Below, piece by piece: positions 33,343 to 44,200 of a DNA stretch of 64,000 nucleotides. The stretch's first letter is position 1. The number at the start of each line of letters is the position of its first letter. Location of the stretch: the NCBI GenBank assembly GCA_014529385.2, contig CM043959.1:15028309-15092308 (forward strand), read 5' to 3'. The position numbers and the translations under genes are program-made. The notes under the pieces are model-generated. The model worked only from the letters and a program-made list of their open reading frames with translations. It was not told the DNA's origin and did not search any database. The DNA comes from Adiantum capillus-veneris (lineage: Eukaryota > Streptophyta > Polypodiopsida > Polypodiales > Pteridaceae).

Positions 33343-34370
33343 ATGCCTCCTTCAGGCAGTTTCCTTGTATCAGGGTTTGGATTTACCAATGGAGCCGCTT
33401 TCACGGGCTTCACTCTTGGTTCTTAGATGCATACAAGATGCGAAAGCATCTGCTCTCATTGTGGCCTTGTTTAGTAATCCTATTACCTCTCTAATTCACA
33501 CAGTCTCCTTAGACAAATGGGTCAAACTTTGGCTATTTTGGTTAAAAGCGGTAAGGAGGGTGTCTCAGTTATCACTGACATCATTGCTAATATCCCGACT
33601 ATCTCTAAAGCTCATAAAGAGGACTTGGCTAAGTTCTCTTCTGATGGTGCTGAGCTAGCTAATCTTCTCAAAAAGCAATGTGGACTCAACCCAAGCTCTG
33701 TCACGGCCCCGACTATTCCGATTCTCCCACTTACCAACAGTCTTTTCTGTAGGGATGCTATTGCGGCTGAAGCTGTTAAAGAGTTTCAGAAAGATTTATG
33801 TTCTCTTAGTGAGACTTCTATTTTGGAATTGGTACCTAAGGTTTCTAGAATTTCCCCTTTCTACCTATACGACAAGTGGAGGTTGAATCTTTAGGGGTGG
33901 AACACAAACTTTGGTTACTCCCAAATAAGGGGGTTTCTGGCTCCTATCTCAATAGAGACCTGGTTTTTTTGGCCAATCTACCAGCTGCTACAATGGAGGA
34001 TTCTTGGCTAAAAGTACTTAAAGGAGTGCAATGTTTGAACAAAGGAGAGCTGATTAAAGCTCCGTTCAACATGAATTTTTTGGATTCTAAGAAGTGTAGC
34101 TCTAATGCAGGTCTTTATGTGAGAACCAAAGGTCTCATGGAATTCAATAATAACAATGCGGATTGTTATGTGAAATCAGTCTGGAATATTTACAGACCAT
34201 ATCTCAAGTGTGCTTGCAAATTTCTTGACCCTAAAACATCTTGTGAGTCTAGCACTATATGGTTTGACCATGCTGTTTGGTTTGCAATCAACAATCTAGA
34301 ATCATTTTTTTTGAAAAAGCCTACATCCTTGTTACCTATACATGTGGTAATGATGTGTGTGAACACATGA
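33343..34370 (+). pseudogene. Unrecognised decayed coding region
   Basis: Two adjacent frames look like one broken protein. A possible start (MPPSGSFLVSGFGFTNGAAF) at 33343 stops after 27 residues. A 125-residue stretch (33517-33894) has a helical segment GQTLAILVKSGKEGVSVI. An overlapping frame (33876-34370) continues with KLWLLPNKGVSGSYLNRD, a long segment containing CYVKSVWNIYRPYLKCACKF, and WFDHAVWFAINNLESFF. Composition and ordinary codon use suggest real past coding. I recognise no family. It could be a captured host gene, an unknown transposon ORF or an old viral insertion; the sequence alone does not decide. Confidence 0.45.
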
Positions 34371-34505
34371 GGAATCCCAATCCTCGAGCGAGTACTTCCG
34401 AGCGGACAAAAAACCGAGCAAGCATAAGCAATAAAAAAGATTAGATCAAGATCTCAATAATTACTCTATAGAGTATAGTGTAGCAAAGTAACCATGTTGC
34501 ATCTC

Positions 34506-34619
34506 AAATAGTCTCAAACAAAAGAGCCATACTCTTCCTTTAATGTGTTCACACACATTAAAATAGTCTTAAACAAAAGAGCCACACTCTTCCTTTAATG
34601 TGTTCACACACACATTGAT
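34506..34619. repeat. 57-bp tandem duplication
   Basis: ATAGTCTxAAACAAAAGAGC followed by CAxACTCTTCC and TTTAATGTGTTCACACAC occurs twice back to back, at 34506-34562 and 34563-34619. Confidence 0.8.
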
Positions 34620-34639
34620 ACACATTCATATTGTTGCTT

Positions 34640-35275
34640 CTGAACCTTCTCCCTTAGCATATTCCAAAACTCTTATTGTGCAAACTTATTCTCCATGGTA
34701 AATTCACATTTTGCAGTTGTTGTCATAATTTCGTGCACAAATAGATCAAAAGATGGTAACTCAAGTGCCACATGTCCATCATAATGCATAGGTAGCTCTT
34801 GAACTTGAATGATATCCTTTGCTTGCTTGAGTTCCATGTGTAGGCTGCTTTGTGAAGGCATTGCATATAGTATACCAACTACTCTGGAGGGACCATCGGA
34901 CTATTACTAGTGTGTCCTTCATTCCAATGCCTTGTGTGCTTTCAATAGCAATGCGAACCTTCTAGAATTGACATTGGCCATGATTGAGAAGGAAGATTTG
35001 TTCACCACAAGCAAGTTCAATAGCCTTTATCTTCACCTGCTCTCCCATTAGAGTTAATGGATGCAAATTGAATGCATTAGTTATTTTATAATGTTGTATC
35101 ACAAAAGAGATAGAAATTGCATAGATGCTATCGTCAAACATAAGAACAATCTTGTGCCCACATTGTCCTCCATAAATGGTTATGTGCCTAGCCATGGTTA
35201 ACTGCACGATGAGGAATTCCAAACTCCAAGCAAACCTTTCCGGGAAATCATAGAAAAGAGGAAAACCCCACAAGA
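34640..35275 (-). pseudogene. Decayed minus-strand coding region, family unknown
   Basis: Read leftward, 35273-34962 encodes a stretch with MARHITIYGGQCGHKIVLMF and IKAIELACGEQIFLLNHGQ. After a stop and frameshift, 34861-34673 continues with ELKQAKDIIQVQELPMHYDG and a following FDLFVHEI. The two parts read as one protein of about 200 residues with one internal frameshift. I recognise no domain. The surrounding AT-rich DNA lacks transposon ends I can see. Confidence 0.35.
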
Positions 35276-35289
35276 TACATAGAACTTAA

Positions 35290-36047
35290 ATCATAATAGA
35301 AACATTTAGCATCAAATTACATATTACAATCTATCTATCTTGTCTCTAAACGTCTAGAGAATTCCTTACGGAGACTTTAATCATCCACCCTTATATTAAC
35401 TCCTTGAATATCCAAGGTTATGCTCCCTCCTCCAATCACGGCTTGTGGTCATCAACATTCAAGCCATGGTAGATGCTTGGACAAGTAAAAGTGTGTGTGT
35501 GTGCGCATGCAATGTTGTGGAGGGGGGAGGAGGGTTTCTCAATACATAATATTATGGCAAGTGCTTGTAGGGAAGTTATAGAAGAAGTAGATTTGGTAGA
35601 TCGTATTGGTAGGTTGGAGCCAATATGAACAATGTGTATTTGCAATCTTTGGTGCTAGATTGTACCTTATTGAAATTGGGGAGAATTTTTTTTGAGTGAG
35701 TGACTCCATTTTGTCTAGCTCGCAAAAAAGATCTTTCAGCGTATAATCATGACACTTGAATAACGAAGAGGAAAGGGAAAATATCCTTCACATCACATAC
35801 TTTGGAAAAAAATAGTTTTCATGGACTATGGACTCTTTTAGAGTTTTCATGGTGAGTTGCAAAAGAGGAGGCCCCAATCACGAGGACTTTGTGGCCAAGG
35901 GTGGGAGAGGTAATGAAGATCATAAGGTATTGTCGACATGAACAATAATCACCACTTGCATGCAATAGCTTGGCAATCACCTCTTATGCAATGCCTTTGC
36001 AATCATCTCGACCCCATCTTTCAACGAGAACAAAGATGAAGAGTTTG

Positions 36048-36118
<71 letters not shown>

Positions 36119-36600
36119 GTTCATCTTCCACAATTTCAGGATCACAGTCGAGGAATCTTTTCTCAAAAACCAGCCTTTCTGGTCGCGCGTAAAAAATGAG
36201 TGATGCACCGATGCCCTTGTTCAACAATCCCTACCTCCACCTTCTTCTAGAGTTCCACAAAAATGGGCCTGACTCCATCACTGGGCAGCGAGCTCTGCAT
36301 GGAAGGGATGTGCATGCTCTCAACCAATCTAGCCAATTACGCTCTCTCTCTCTTTGGAAAAAACTTTAGAAAGACATTTCCAAAACATCAGATACAAGCC
36401 CGTCCAAAACACTCAAAAGTCACTCAACGTCCATCCAATTGATGGCTTCAACCACAATGGCAATGCTCGTAGTATGCGTCTTCTAAGAGTTCTATGATAG
36501 AAGTCAAAATTCATGAGCCTTCTTCCTCTCCTAGCTTCTGCACTAATTAGACATCTCTCTACTTCCTAACAATAAGAACATTGGTACGCTGATTTTGGTT
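35290..36600. other. Non-coding interval with compound microsatellite
   Basis: A (GT)n tract passing directly into (GA)n lies at 36049-36113. The rest is AT-rich with no convincing frame. A minus-strand segment near 36230-36300 (AGCTCGCTGCCCAGTGATGG) might be another gene fragment, but it is too short to assign. Confidence 0.5.
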
Positions 36601-36917
36601 CTAGATATCCTCCTTGCGTCTAAACCTTTGTTGTGGCTCCCAAACGTAACTCTTCATTTTGTGCGGGATCTCACACGGATAACGTGAGAGTGAATGGCGC
36701 ATGAAACATAGTACTGCATTTTGGCGTAAAGCTTGGAAACTGTGTACCCATCATAAACGCAAGCATCCTACACATCTTGCAGAACAGCTTTTTCAACAAT
36801 GTTCCTTACAAGAAACTGCTTGACAACCTTGTCCTTGGGCAAATGTCGCCCACCTGACGGGGTTGGTGTGGCCTCTTCCGTGCTTGTTACATCCACCATT
36901 GTGACGCTTACAGTCAT
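36601..36917 (-). pseudogene. Ribosomal protein S26 (eS26) pseudogene
   Basis: Read leftward, the sequence carries the S26 hallmark order: KRHNGGCNKHGRGHTNPVR in one frame, then, after a shift, [40 protein letters not shown] and [15 protein letters not shown]. The family normally has KDKAIKRFLVRNIVE and [15 protein letters not shown]. Lesions include a frameshift in the first 40 residues, a TAG after QDV, another stop after RSRTK, and loss of zinc-binding cysteines. No intron is visible. It lies in line with the L27a and S27 pseudogenes on the same strand. Confidence 0.88.
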
Positions 36918-37127
36918 GGCTGCTTATGCCGCAACTGCTTCCTCTTCGTCGTGGAGCTCTCTCCCTCTCTCTTCTTCTTTTTTAATATAAGGAGAAAGTT
37001 GGCTACATTCAATCATCGCTAGGACATCAAAACCCATCTCTGCAAGTCCCCATACAAAAATCCTTTATTGAGAAGCAAAAAAAGCCTCATCATCCGCCTA
37101 CACGTTAATAGAAGGGAAGATCTGACC

Positions 37128-37566
37128 TCAAGCAGTGAGAAGGATGGCACCACCAGCCTCTTTGATCTTCTTCTCCGCAAGCTTAGAGAAGAACTTGGCT
37201 TTAACGACCAGAGGAGTGGAGGGAGCATTGCCTTTACCTAGCACCTTGAAGTACCCGAACTATGTGACATCCAACAAGGGCCCCTTTCCTTCCGCAGCAG
37301 ACTTCGCAGAGGTCGGACAAAAGCGAGAAGAGACGATCAACATTCACAATGGGACAGTAGAACTTTTTCATTGTCTTGTGGAAGTAGCGCATACCTACCT
37401 TCCCGAAGTACCCAGGGTGATATTTGTCGAACAGAATGCGATGGTGGTGCATACCTCCTGCATTACCGCGACCTCCGGGATGCTTCCTGTGCAGCTTGCC
37501 AATTCTTCCGTGGCATGCACTGATGTGACCTCTCTTCTTCCTGTTCGTCTTCAACCTTGTCATCAT
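37128..37566 (-). pseudogene. Ribosomal protein L27a (uL15) pseudogene
   Basis: From ATG 37566 (preceded by GAGGCCGCC) the frame reads [20 protein letters not shown], then [18 protein letters not shown] and [19 protein letters not shown], an unmistakable L27a N-terminus. A frameshift near 37320 moves the rest to another frame: [18 protein letters not shown] and [16 protein letters not shown], ending at TGA 37128. The TAG stands where the family has Gln (VTQFGYFK). The length, 439 bp, is that of the complete gene plus one base. A (CT)n tract lies just upstream at 37595-37628. Confidence 0.93.
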
Positions 37567-37592
37567 GGCGGCCTCCCTACTCTCGAATCAGA

Positions 37593-37594
<2 letters not shown>

Positions 37595-37628
<34 letters not shown>
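37595..37628. repeat. (CT)n microsatellite
   Basis: A CT run next to the L27a pseudogene start, followed by T-rich sequence. Confidence 0.95.
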
Positions 37629-37632
<4 letters not shown>

Positions 37633-37863
37633 CCCTTTTTTTTTTGGTAATCAACCACACTAAACCTCAAAAGCTCAAATTCCGATTTTGTTCACACTTT
37701 ACAATCAAGTCCATAAGAGACCCTCATTGAAAGCTAACACTCGAAAATGTGGATTCGCATAAACTCTGATTTCGATAAAGAAACTCTGATACTCCTCGGC
37801 TTGGAGGATGAACTAGGTGTACATAGGGGGCTGGTGAAGATGTGGAATTGACAAGTAAGATGC

Positions 37864-38122
37864 TCAATCACCCTTCTTTCTGAAGGAGTGGCCTTCAGTA
37901 ATGGCCTTCAGTAAGTCGAGCACGGCCTCCTGTCGGCTGGCACAATACCGCCGAACAGTTGCCGCACAAGACCACAGGAATGGCTGAACACAATTGTAAT
38001 GCTAAAACATCCCTGGCACTTCACATCCATGAAATATGATGGACAAGTCGCTTGAGCTTGTGCTTTTTGTTCTCCACCTCTGCGGGCGGATGCAGCAAGT
38101 CAATGTCATTTGAGAGAACCAT
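37864..38122 (-). pseudogene. Ribosomal protein S27 (eS27) pseudogene
   Basis: From ATG 38122 the minus strand reads [20 protein letters not shown] and HKLKRLV. After a short deletion come [19 protein letters not shown] and [20 protein letters not shown], ending SFRKKGD at TGA 37864. The C-x2-C zinc-ribbon pairs are largely kept. A 13-base segment (GGCCTTCAGTAAT) is duplicated near the C-terminus at 37890-37915, and bases are missing at two places. It is a pseudogene of an 86-residue protein. Confidence 0.9.
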
Positions 38123-38217
38123 GGTGGCGTATCAAAGAAGGCACCGTGAAGGCTCCGTTTGCTCTGCTGCAAAGATGGTCTGGAAGCGCCAGCACTCTCG
38201 AGCAAGGAGGCACAGCC

Positions 38218-38220
<3 letters not shown>

Positions 38221-38260
<40 letters not shown>

Positions 38261-38290
38261 ATGCTGCAAAAGATTACTCATTTGAAGTGG

Positions 38291-38367
<77 letters not shown>

Positions 38368-38368
38368 A
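38221..38368. repeat. (CT)n and (CT)n(AC)n microsatellites
   Basis: CT runs at 38221-38256 and 38292-38345, the second passing directly into (AC)n at 38346-38367. Confidence 0.95.
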
Positions 38369-38371
38369 AAA

Positions 38372-38411
38372 TCTCTCAAAGAGCGCGCGCCTCCACGCGC
38401 TCTTTGAGAGA
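38372..38411. repeat. Perfect 16-bp hairpin
   Basis: TCTCTCAAAGAGCGCG and its exact complement surround an 8-base loop (CGCCTCCA), directly after the (CT)n(AC)n tract. Confidence 0.85.
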
Positions 38412-38507
38412 GTTGAGTTTTTTGTGAGAGAGAGACGTCTCTAGTAGAGATAGCAGGGCTCAAAGCAAGCGGACAGGCAAGGTTTCAGCGACAGTTTTGT
38501 ACTAAAG

Positions 38508-38997
38508 ATCATATCTTTACTACTACTACTACTTGCTCCGTTAAAAAAAAATCGATTGTTTCAAAGATTCCTCCCGTCATCCCTTTAAGGTTTTGCTTGT
38601 GCTCCATCTTCAAGCAACTATCGTGCAGAGCCATCGCCCGCAAGCCTCGCCAGCCCTTGAATCAGTGCCCCCCCTATTGCCACGCTTTCTCATACAGCCC
38701 CGGCCTCACGACCCATGTCAACATCTTCTCTTCACATCAAGATCATATCTTTACTACTACTACTACTTGCTCCGTTAAAAAAAAATCGATTGTTTCAAAG
38801 ATTCCTCCCGTCATCCCTTTAACGTTTTGCTTATGCTCCATCTTCAAGCAACTATCGTGCAGAGCCATGGCCCGCAAGCCTCGCCAACCTATTGCCAAGC
38901 TTTCTCATACAGCCCCTGCCTCACGACCCATGTCAACATCTTCTCTTCACATCAAGTGAAGGCAGCCTCTTTCTCCTTCGTGAACCAAAGCCCCACG

Positions 38998-39051
<54 letters not shown>

Positions 39052-39208
39052 CAGAGCCATGGCCCGCAAGCCTCGCCAGTCCTTGACTCAGTGCCCCCCC
39101 TATTGCCAAGCTTTCTCATACAGCCCCTGCCTCACGACCCATGTCAACATCTTCTCTTCACATCAAGTGAAGGCAGCCTCTTTCTCCTTCGTGAACCAAA
39201 GCCCCACG

Positions 39209-39289
<81 letters not shown>

Positions 39290-39290
39290 G
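38508..39290 (+). repeat. Triplicated segment ending in (CT)n tracts
   Basis: A unit containing GCAGAGCCATGGCCCGCAAG, GTGCCCCCCCTATTGCCAAG and ACGACCCATGTCAACATC occurs at about 38508-38745, 38746-39045 and 39048-39290. Units 1 and 2 share a left part starting CATATCTTTACTACTACTAC. Units 2 and 3 share a right part (GTGAAGGCAGCCTCTTTC...) that runs into (CT)n at 39000-39045 and 39210-39290. One frame reads MARKPRQSLTQCPPY followed by SLSLSL repeats. I doubt it is translated. Confidence 0.85.
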
Positions 39291-39382
39291 TGTGGAATTT
39301 GGAGACGCAAGCCTACAGGTCTGAGAAGCGCTGCATATTGAGGGGCTGGTGAGGAAGAGGAGGAACCTTGAGAGTGAGCCTC

Positions 39383-39384
<2 letters not shown>

Positions 39385-39429
<45 letters not shown>

Positions 39430-39432
39430 CAG
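39385..39432. repeat. (GT)n(GA)n compound microsatellite
   Basis: A GT run passes directly into a GA run, the same arrangement as at 36049 and 59031. Confidence 0.95.
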
Positions 39433-39661
39433 AGAGATGAAAATGGAAAGAGAGGGAGGTGTTTCCACGTCTTCTTATTCCCTTTTTCCTTAGGATATAA
39501 ACCCTCTCCTTTTTTCATTTCTAACTAATGCCATTATTTTTTGATTTTCTATAAGCTGGTACCCCCTACTGGCGCTTTGTGGATTTCTCATTCCATTAAA
39601 AGGGTTTTTCCAGCGTTCCACTCCCATTCTATGCTTGTATCCTCTCAATAATAACCACCCT

Positions 39662-41154
39662 TCAATCTCTATAAAGAGCAAGCTTAGCTTTGCTGATTCT
39701 CAATGAGAAATTTGAGGGACAAGTGCCCCTTCCACCCATACTCTCTGGTTGAGATACGTTGGGCATCGGAGATGGAGGCAAGTCTCCGGAATTCAGATCA
39801 GCTGGGCTGAAGTAATTTTCATCTTGTTCATCTGCAGGCGGATTTGCATCAGGAAGGGGGCAGCGCCTACAGGTATTCATTCCATCCAAATTAGCTGCAG
39901 CAATTCGGGCTTGGTCAAGCATGAGACATTGCCAAGAGAGGGCCATTGGAGAGGGTAAAAATGCGACATCTGATTCAGCATTTACAGATTTGGACGAAAA
40001 TTCAGCCTCGTCCATATCCTTGTCGACGTCCATCAATGACCTGGCTATCGCCGAATCTGTGAGACAGGCATTGACTGCAAGATGGCATCAGAGAAAACAT
40101 CAACATCGGTAGGAGCTACTAGAGCAGGTTGCAGGGATTTGCATGGTCTATCAACTACGGCAAGGTTTTCTGAGGTGGCTGCACTGTCATTATTATCTGC
40201 TACGGTTTCTGAGGTCAGGATGTTGAAGATATCAAGTGCTCCTACATCATGCTCATCAAGAGTGTCCAAGAAGGTTTTGATAGTAGCAATCTCATCATAG
40301 GTTGCAGCAATGAATGCTTCGTCTGGACTATTGGCATCACCATCATCGAGAATGGCGGCATCTGTGGTTGCATGCAGAACAACAAGTTTTGCAGGAGCGA
40401 ATGCGAAAGCCAGGGCAGCATTCTTCGCTTCAAAAGCTATTAATTTGAGGGAGATGGTGTCAGTATTGGCCGTAGCACTTTCGTCTGCATATGGTGCGGC
40501 TGCAACAACTGATATGTCTGCATCAGGGTTGATGACGTCTTTCTTGGTGGCAGGGGTTGCCTCAGTCACATCAGCATTAATGGCAGCAACATTAGCATCT
40601 ACATTAGTTGTAGCATAAGTAGTGAGGGTTGAGGCAATTGGTCATGAATCCAAAGTGTGAGCCGTTACAGGTTGGTGAGAATCGGCCATCTTCGGTTGCA
40701 TTTAAGCGGGACACCACATTGGCTGCGTGATTGCATGCGCAGTAGTAGGACAAAGGCTCAACGCCAATTAGAGAGTCGGATGTGCTTGATATAATTGTTG
40801 CAGCAGAATAGACAGGTTCGGCATCACGTCCAAGGGTGTGCTTGTGGGTATGGTAAGAGGAGCATAATATCTTTCGAACATGGCGAGGATTCTCTCTGAA
40901 GAATGATGCGCAGTGGTTGCAGGTGGGCATTTTGCCCAGTCCGCTTGAGAATTACAGCCAGAATGAGCCACATTACAGGATTGCTCATGGAGAGGCTTTT
41001 TAGCACCACAAAGGGCATGGCCAGAGGAAGTATCGTCATTGCCACCAGAGGGTAATAATTGCAGGGCTCTCTCATTGTGTGCAGGATGCAGGTGCAGCAT
41101 GTGAATTGTTGAAGCCTTGTGCATGATGCCATGCAGGGTATCTTTGACAGACAT
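39662..41154 (-). pseudogene. Long decayed minus-strand coding region, possibly retroelement gag
   Basis: Read leftward from 41154 (MSVKDTLHGIMHKASTIHML), a frame runs to 40768. After a few stops it continues from about 40620 to 40045 (an alanine-, aspartate- and threonine-rich stretch including DVINPDADISVVAAAPYADE), and then 40036-39662 in a nearby frame ends ISKAKLALYRD. No catalytic motif is visible. At 41180-41202 the minus strand reads CTCCCACA followed by TGGTATCAATCG, which resembles an LTR end plus a tRNA-Met primer-binding site; that hints at an LTR-element leader and gag. No matching 3' LTR was seen. Acidic low-complexity composition limits confidence. Confidence 0.35.
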
Positions 41155-41264
41155 AGGCTGCAGGTCGTGGACCCGTACCCAGCGATTGATACCATGTGGG
41201 AGTGAAAGGCCAGGAGGCCTCCCACTATCAAAGGCACATAGACTGTGTATTATATGAGAGATTC

Positions 41265-41317
41265 CATTAGTGTGTGTGTGTGTGTGTGTGTGTTACACAA
41301 AGAAGGAGAAGAGAGAG

Positions 41318-41350
<33 letters not shown>
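41265..41350. repeat. (GT)n and (GA)n microsatellites
   Basis: (GT)n at 41271-41293 and (GA)n at 41318-41348, separated by a short purine-rich spacer. Confidence 0.95.
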
Positions 41351-42824
41351 ATACACACAGATAGGTGGTTAGGCATTATTGGATTGCGATGATATGTGTG
41401 GATACATACGGTAGTTAAATAGGATGATGATGAGTGATCTGAACGGATGCTCATACCCTTTGGGTTCTCGAGGCATGATAGCTAGCATTTTTTTATTTTA
41501 TTTCAATAGTATCTAGCACCAAACGACGGTCCAATCCTCTTGTCTTGATCCACGAGAGTCAACATGCAACGCACCCTCTTCACGTATTATGAGCGCCACT
41601 ATTCTGAAAAAATGTGTCTCAACATAATATGGTGTCATTTTCCATTTTAAAACTGCCGGTTGGGAAAAGGGAAAAATCCCCCCTAAAATAGAAAAAATTA
41701 GTATAACAAATCGAATAAATAACCCATTTTTTTCAAGTCTCCTCTTAGCAAATTCAAGGAAAGGAATTTTGTATGTTTGAGAAAATGATTTTTCCCTAGC
41801 ATTGATGAGCGTGTTTGCACACAAGCCGCGGCAATGTGTTGATGACGAGAGAGTTTTTTGACTGCTTCTATGAAATGAAGCTCTTGCCAGTGTTTGCAAA
41901 AAACGTTTTCAGCAACCAATGGGAAAAAGGAAGAGCATTGAGCATTGGTAATCTCCCAGTTAGTGATGGTTTCAGTGCTTTTACCAGTTTTTACACCAAA
42001 ATCCTAGTCAATTTCCATCAAGTTGATCCTCCTGCCTAGCCATGATTTTTCAGCTTTTGTCCTTTTTAAAACAACATTAAAGGTCAATTTTCTATGAATG
42101 TTGGCTCTTGCAAGCTAACTCTATAAAAAACAACAGAGTTAGTTGGAGCAAGGCTTCGTTTAGCGAGAAAACTTTTCCATGCTCAGTTTATTCAAGGGTA
42201 AGGAAAAAATGCAGCTCACGTCTGCTTTACCCCAGCCATTCACGCATGTGAATCTCCTCTATGTTGAATCTAAAATATCCCACATTAGTGCAATAATGTA
42301 TAGAGCACTGAACGAGAGGTGTGTTTGTTCCACTTCTCCCATCGTCGTTCTCAATAGGGCAACACAAAACAAGGATGCATTTAAATACCATGCTTATAAT
42401 ATGTCTTCTCTACAACCACGCCATTCCAAGCACTTGTCAGAGGGCCCGCATCTAGCTAGAGGAGGCCATGCTAGACAGAAAGGCTCATTCTTGAAGAGAG
42501 ACCATAGTCCTTTGAAACTTTTGATTTACCCCTCCTAATTATATGTTTTAGGGTGATTTAGAAGGGCGACTTGTAGATTTTATTTATCTCGTGCTTCTTT
42601 TGAAGGGGTAACATTTTGTCTTACTATTCTCTTTTTTCTTTGCAGTGCAATGATTCAATAATGTTCTTCATTCACTGGTATGGCGAACCACCATTTCTTT
42701 ATATCACTGAAAGTACACCTTTTTTTCCTGCACATGTCATTTTCTATGTTCACCTTTTGACACACGCACATACACACACATGGGTTTCGCTCGTTTTTTT
42801 GTTTGCTCGATAAAGTTCGCTCGG
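41351..42824. other. Non-coding interval
   Basis: I see no recognisable gene. The open stretch 42179-42538 has no family resemblance or domain and is probably chance. A dispersed-repeat motif (GCTCG...TTTGTTTGCTCGATAAAG) lies at 42787-42820, immediately before copia B. Confidence 0.45.
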
Positions 42825-43035
42825 TGTATGGTAAGAGTCTGAACACACTAGGACCGCCGGGGCATTTTTTCCCTCTTTAGGAGGTTTTTTCCCCCGAGCA
42901 CTGTATAAACGCCCATCACTCTAGGGCTATCCATCTTTCCATTGCACACTAAGTGATACACTCTCTATTGTGTGCCTTGAGCTTCCTTCATCTTCTCCAA
43001 GCTGTGTGCGTTTCTCTGCAGCCCTAATTCCAACA
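42825..43035 (+). repeat. 5' LTR of copia B
   Basis: Aligned to the copia A LTR; the right end CCAACA is followed by AT and TGGTATCAGAGC (43038-43049). The left end TGTATGG is estimated. Shared blocks include CATCACTCTAGGGCTATC and GTGTGCCTTGAGCTTCCTTC. Confidence 0.72.
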
Positions 43036-43350
43036 ATTGGTATCAGAGCAGGTTGCGTCCTCCCGGGCTTAGTCGCCAGCAGCTCCAGTACACGCCTGTT
43101 CACTTTCTCCGATTTCAGTGAGCTTTGGCAAGCGTTTGCAAGTCGACAAATATTTCAGGCTCATTTTGGCCTCCGTTTCCACTACAGGCAAGTCTGCACA
43201 GTCAATTTCATCATTTTGTGCAGAATTTCTGTCAATGTTGTTTTCTGCATAATAGGTGCCTCATAGTCTTCTACGGTTTGTGCTATATAGCACGTGTTGT
43301 TCCCGCTCCATTTCTCCTAGGCAGTTTTCACATCAGGTGCAGCATTTACC

Positions 43351-44200
43351 ATGGCTAACAACAACAACACACATGTGTTCAAGATGTTTGCTATTGAGGA
43401 CAGGTTGGATGGGGACAATTACCCTATGTGGGCTTATATGATGCAACACGTTCTTGTGTCAAAGGGTGTCTAGAATATTGTGCAGGCATTGATGTACGTC
43501 CTAGTTCTGAGGATGTTGCAGGTCTTGCTGCAAGGATTGATGTTGTTAGAGTTTTTTTGCCTACGGCAGAACAAGCTCGTTGGGATGTTAAGGATGCGCA
43601 AGCTCATGCATGATTGCGTTGTTTGTGAAGTGCACCATTGTTCCTCACATTCGTTCAACAAAATCTGCAAAACAGGCTTGGGATATTTTGGTTGGTCTTT
43701 ATGCAAGTCGCAATGAGGCTAAAATTGCTTTGCTGCGTAAAGAGCTGGAGTCGAAGATTATGCATGAGGAAGATGATATGGACACTTTCCTTGCTAGTGT
43801 CAAGGATATCAATGAGCAACTCATTTCTGTAGGTGAAGTCATTTCAGACAGTTCCCTAGTGCAGATTGTTCTTGATGCCTTACCAGATTCTTACCAGACT
43901 TTTGCTAGTACTTGGAGACTTATGACCCAAGGAAATCCTGAAGTTGTCAAGTTTGATGCATTATGCACATTGCTGTTGCAAGAGTCACTTGCCAGAAAAA
44001 ACAGGACTAGGCAGCGTGCAGTTGAACAGGCTTTTATTGCTTCTCAAAAGAAATGGTGGTAACAGCAATGCAGCCACTTCTTATGGTTCTGGTGCGAGTA
44101 GCAAAACTTATGTTCCTAATGCTTCTGCTGGCAGCACTTCGTCAGGCAATTTTGGTGACAAGGGCAAAAAGAAGATGCGTTGCCATTATTGTAAAGCTAA
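43351..44200 (+). pseudogene. Copia B gag
   Basis: The ATG at 43351 opens MANNNNTHVFKMFAIEDRLD, with DNYPMWAYMM. It stops at TAG 43471 in SKGV*NIV, the same codon as in element A. The rest is spread over three frames: IDVRPSSEDVAGLAARIDVV, then from 43610 a 150-codon open stretch (SAKQAWDILVGLYASRNEAK), then from 43944 a frame that includes the CCHC zinc knuckle CHYCKANDHLIKSC near 44180. Gag coats element RNA in the virus-like particle. Frameshifts are small. Confidence 0.85.

Noticed and set aside
36799..36990. Plus-strand frame of 63 codons
   Set aside because: Antisense of the S26 pseudogene 5' part.
37135..37650. 171-codon plus-strand frame
   Set aside because: It is the antisense shadow of the L27a pseudogene, whose minus-strand protein is unmistakable.
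38827..39324. 165-codon frame with Ser-Leu repeats
   Set aside because: Open only because (CT)n translates without stops; it runs through the triplicated segment and has no family resemblance.
40310..40618. Plus-strand frame over the 40-kb region
   Set aside because: The minus-strand frame of the same interval is longer and continues further; this is its shadow.
41180..41202. A complete LTR retrotransposon at 39.6-41.5 kb
   Set aside because: No second LTR, integrase or reverse transcriptase could be found, so I report only the possible primer-binding site and the decayed frame.
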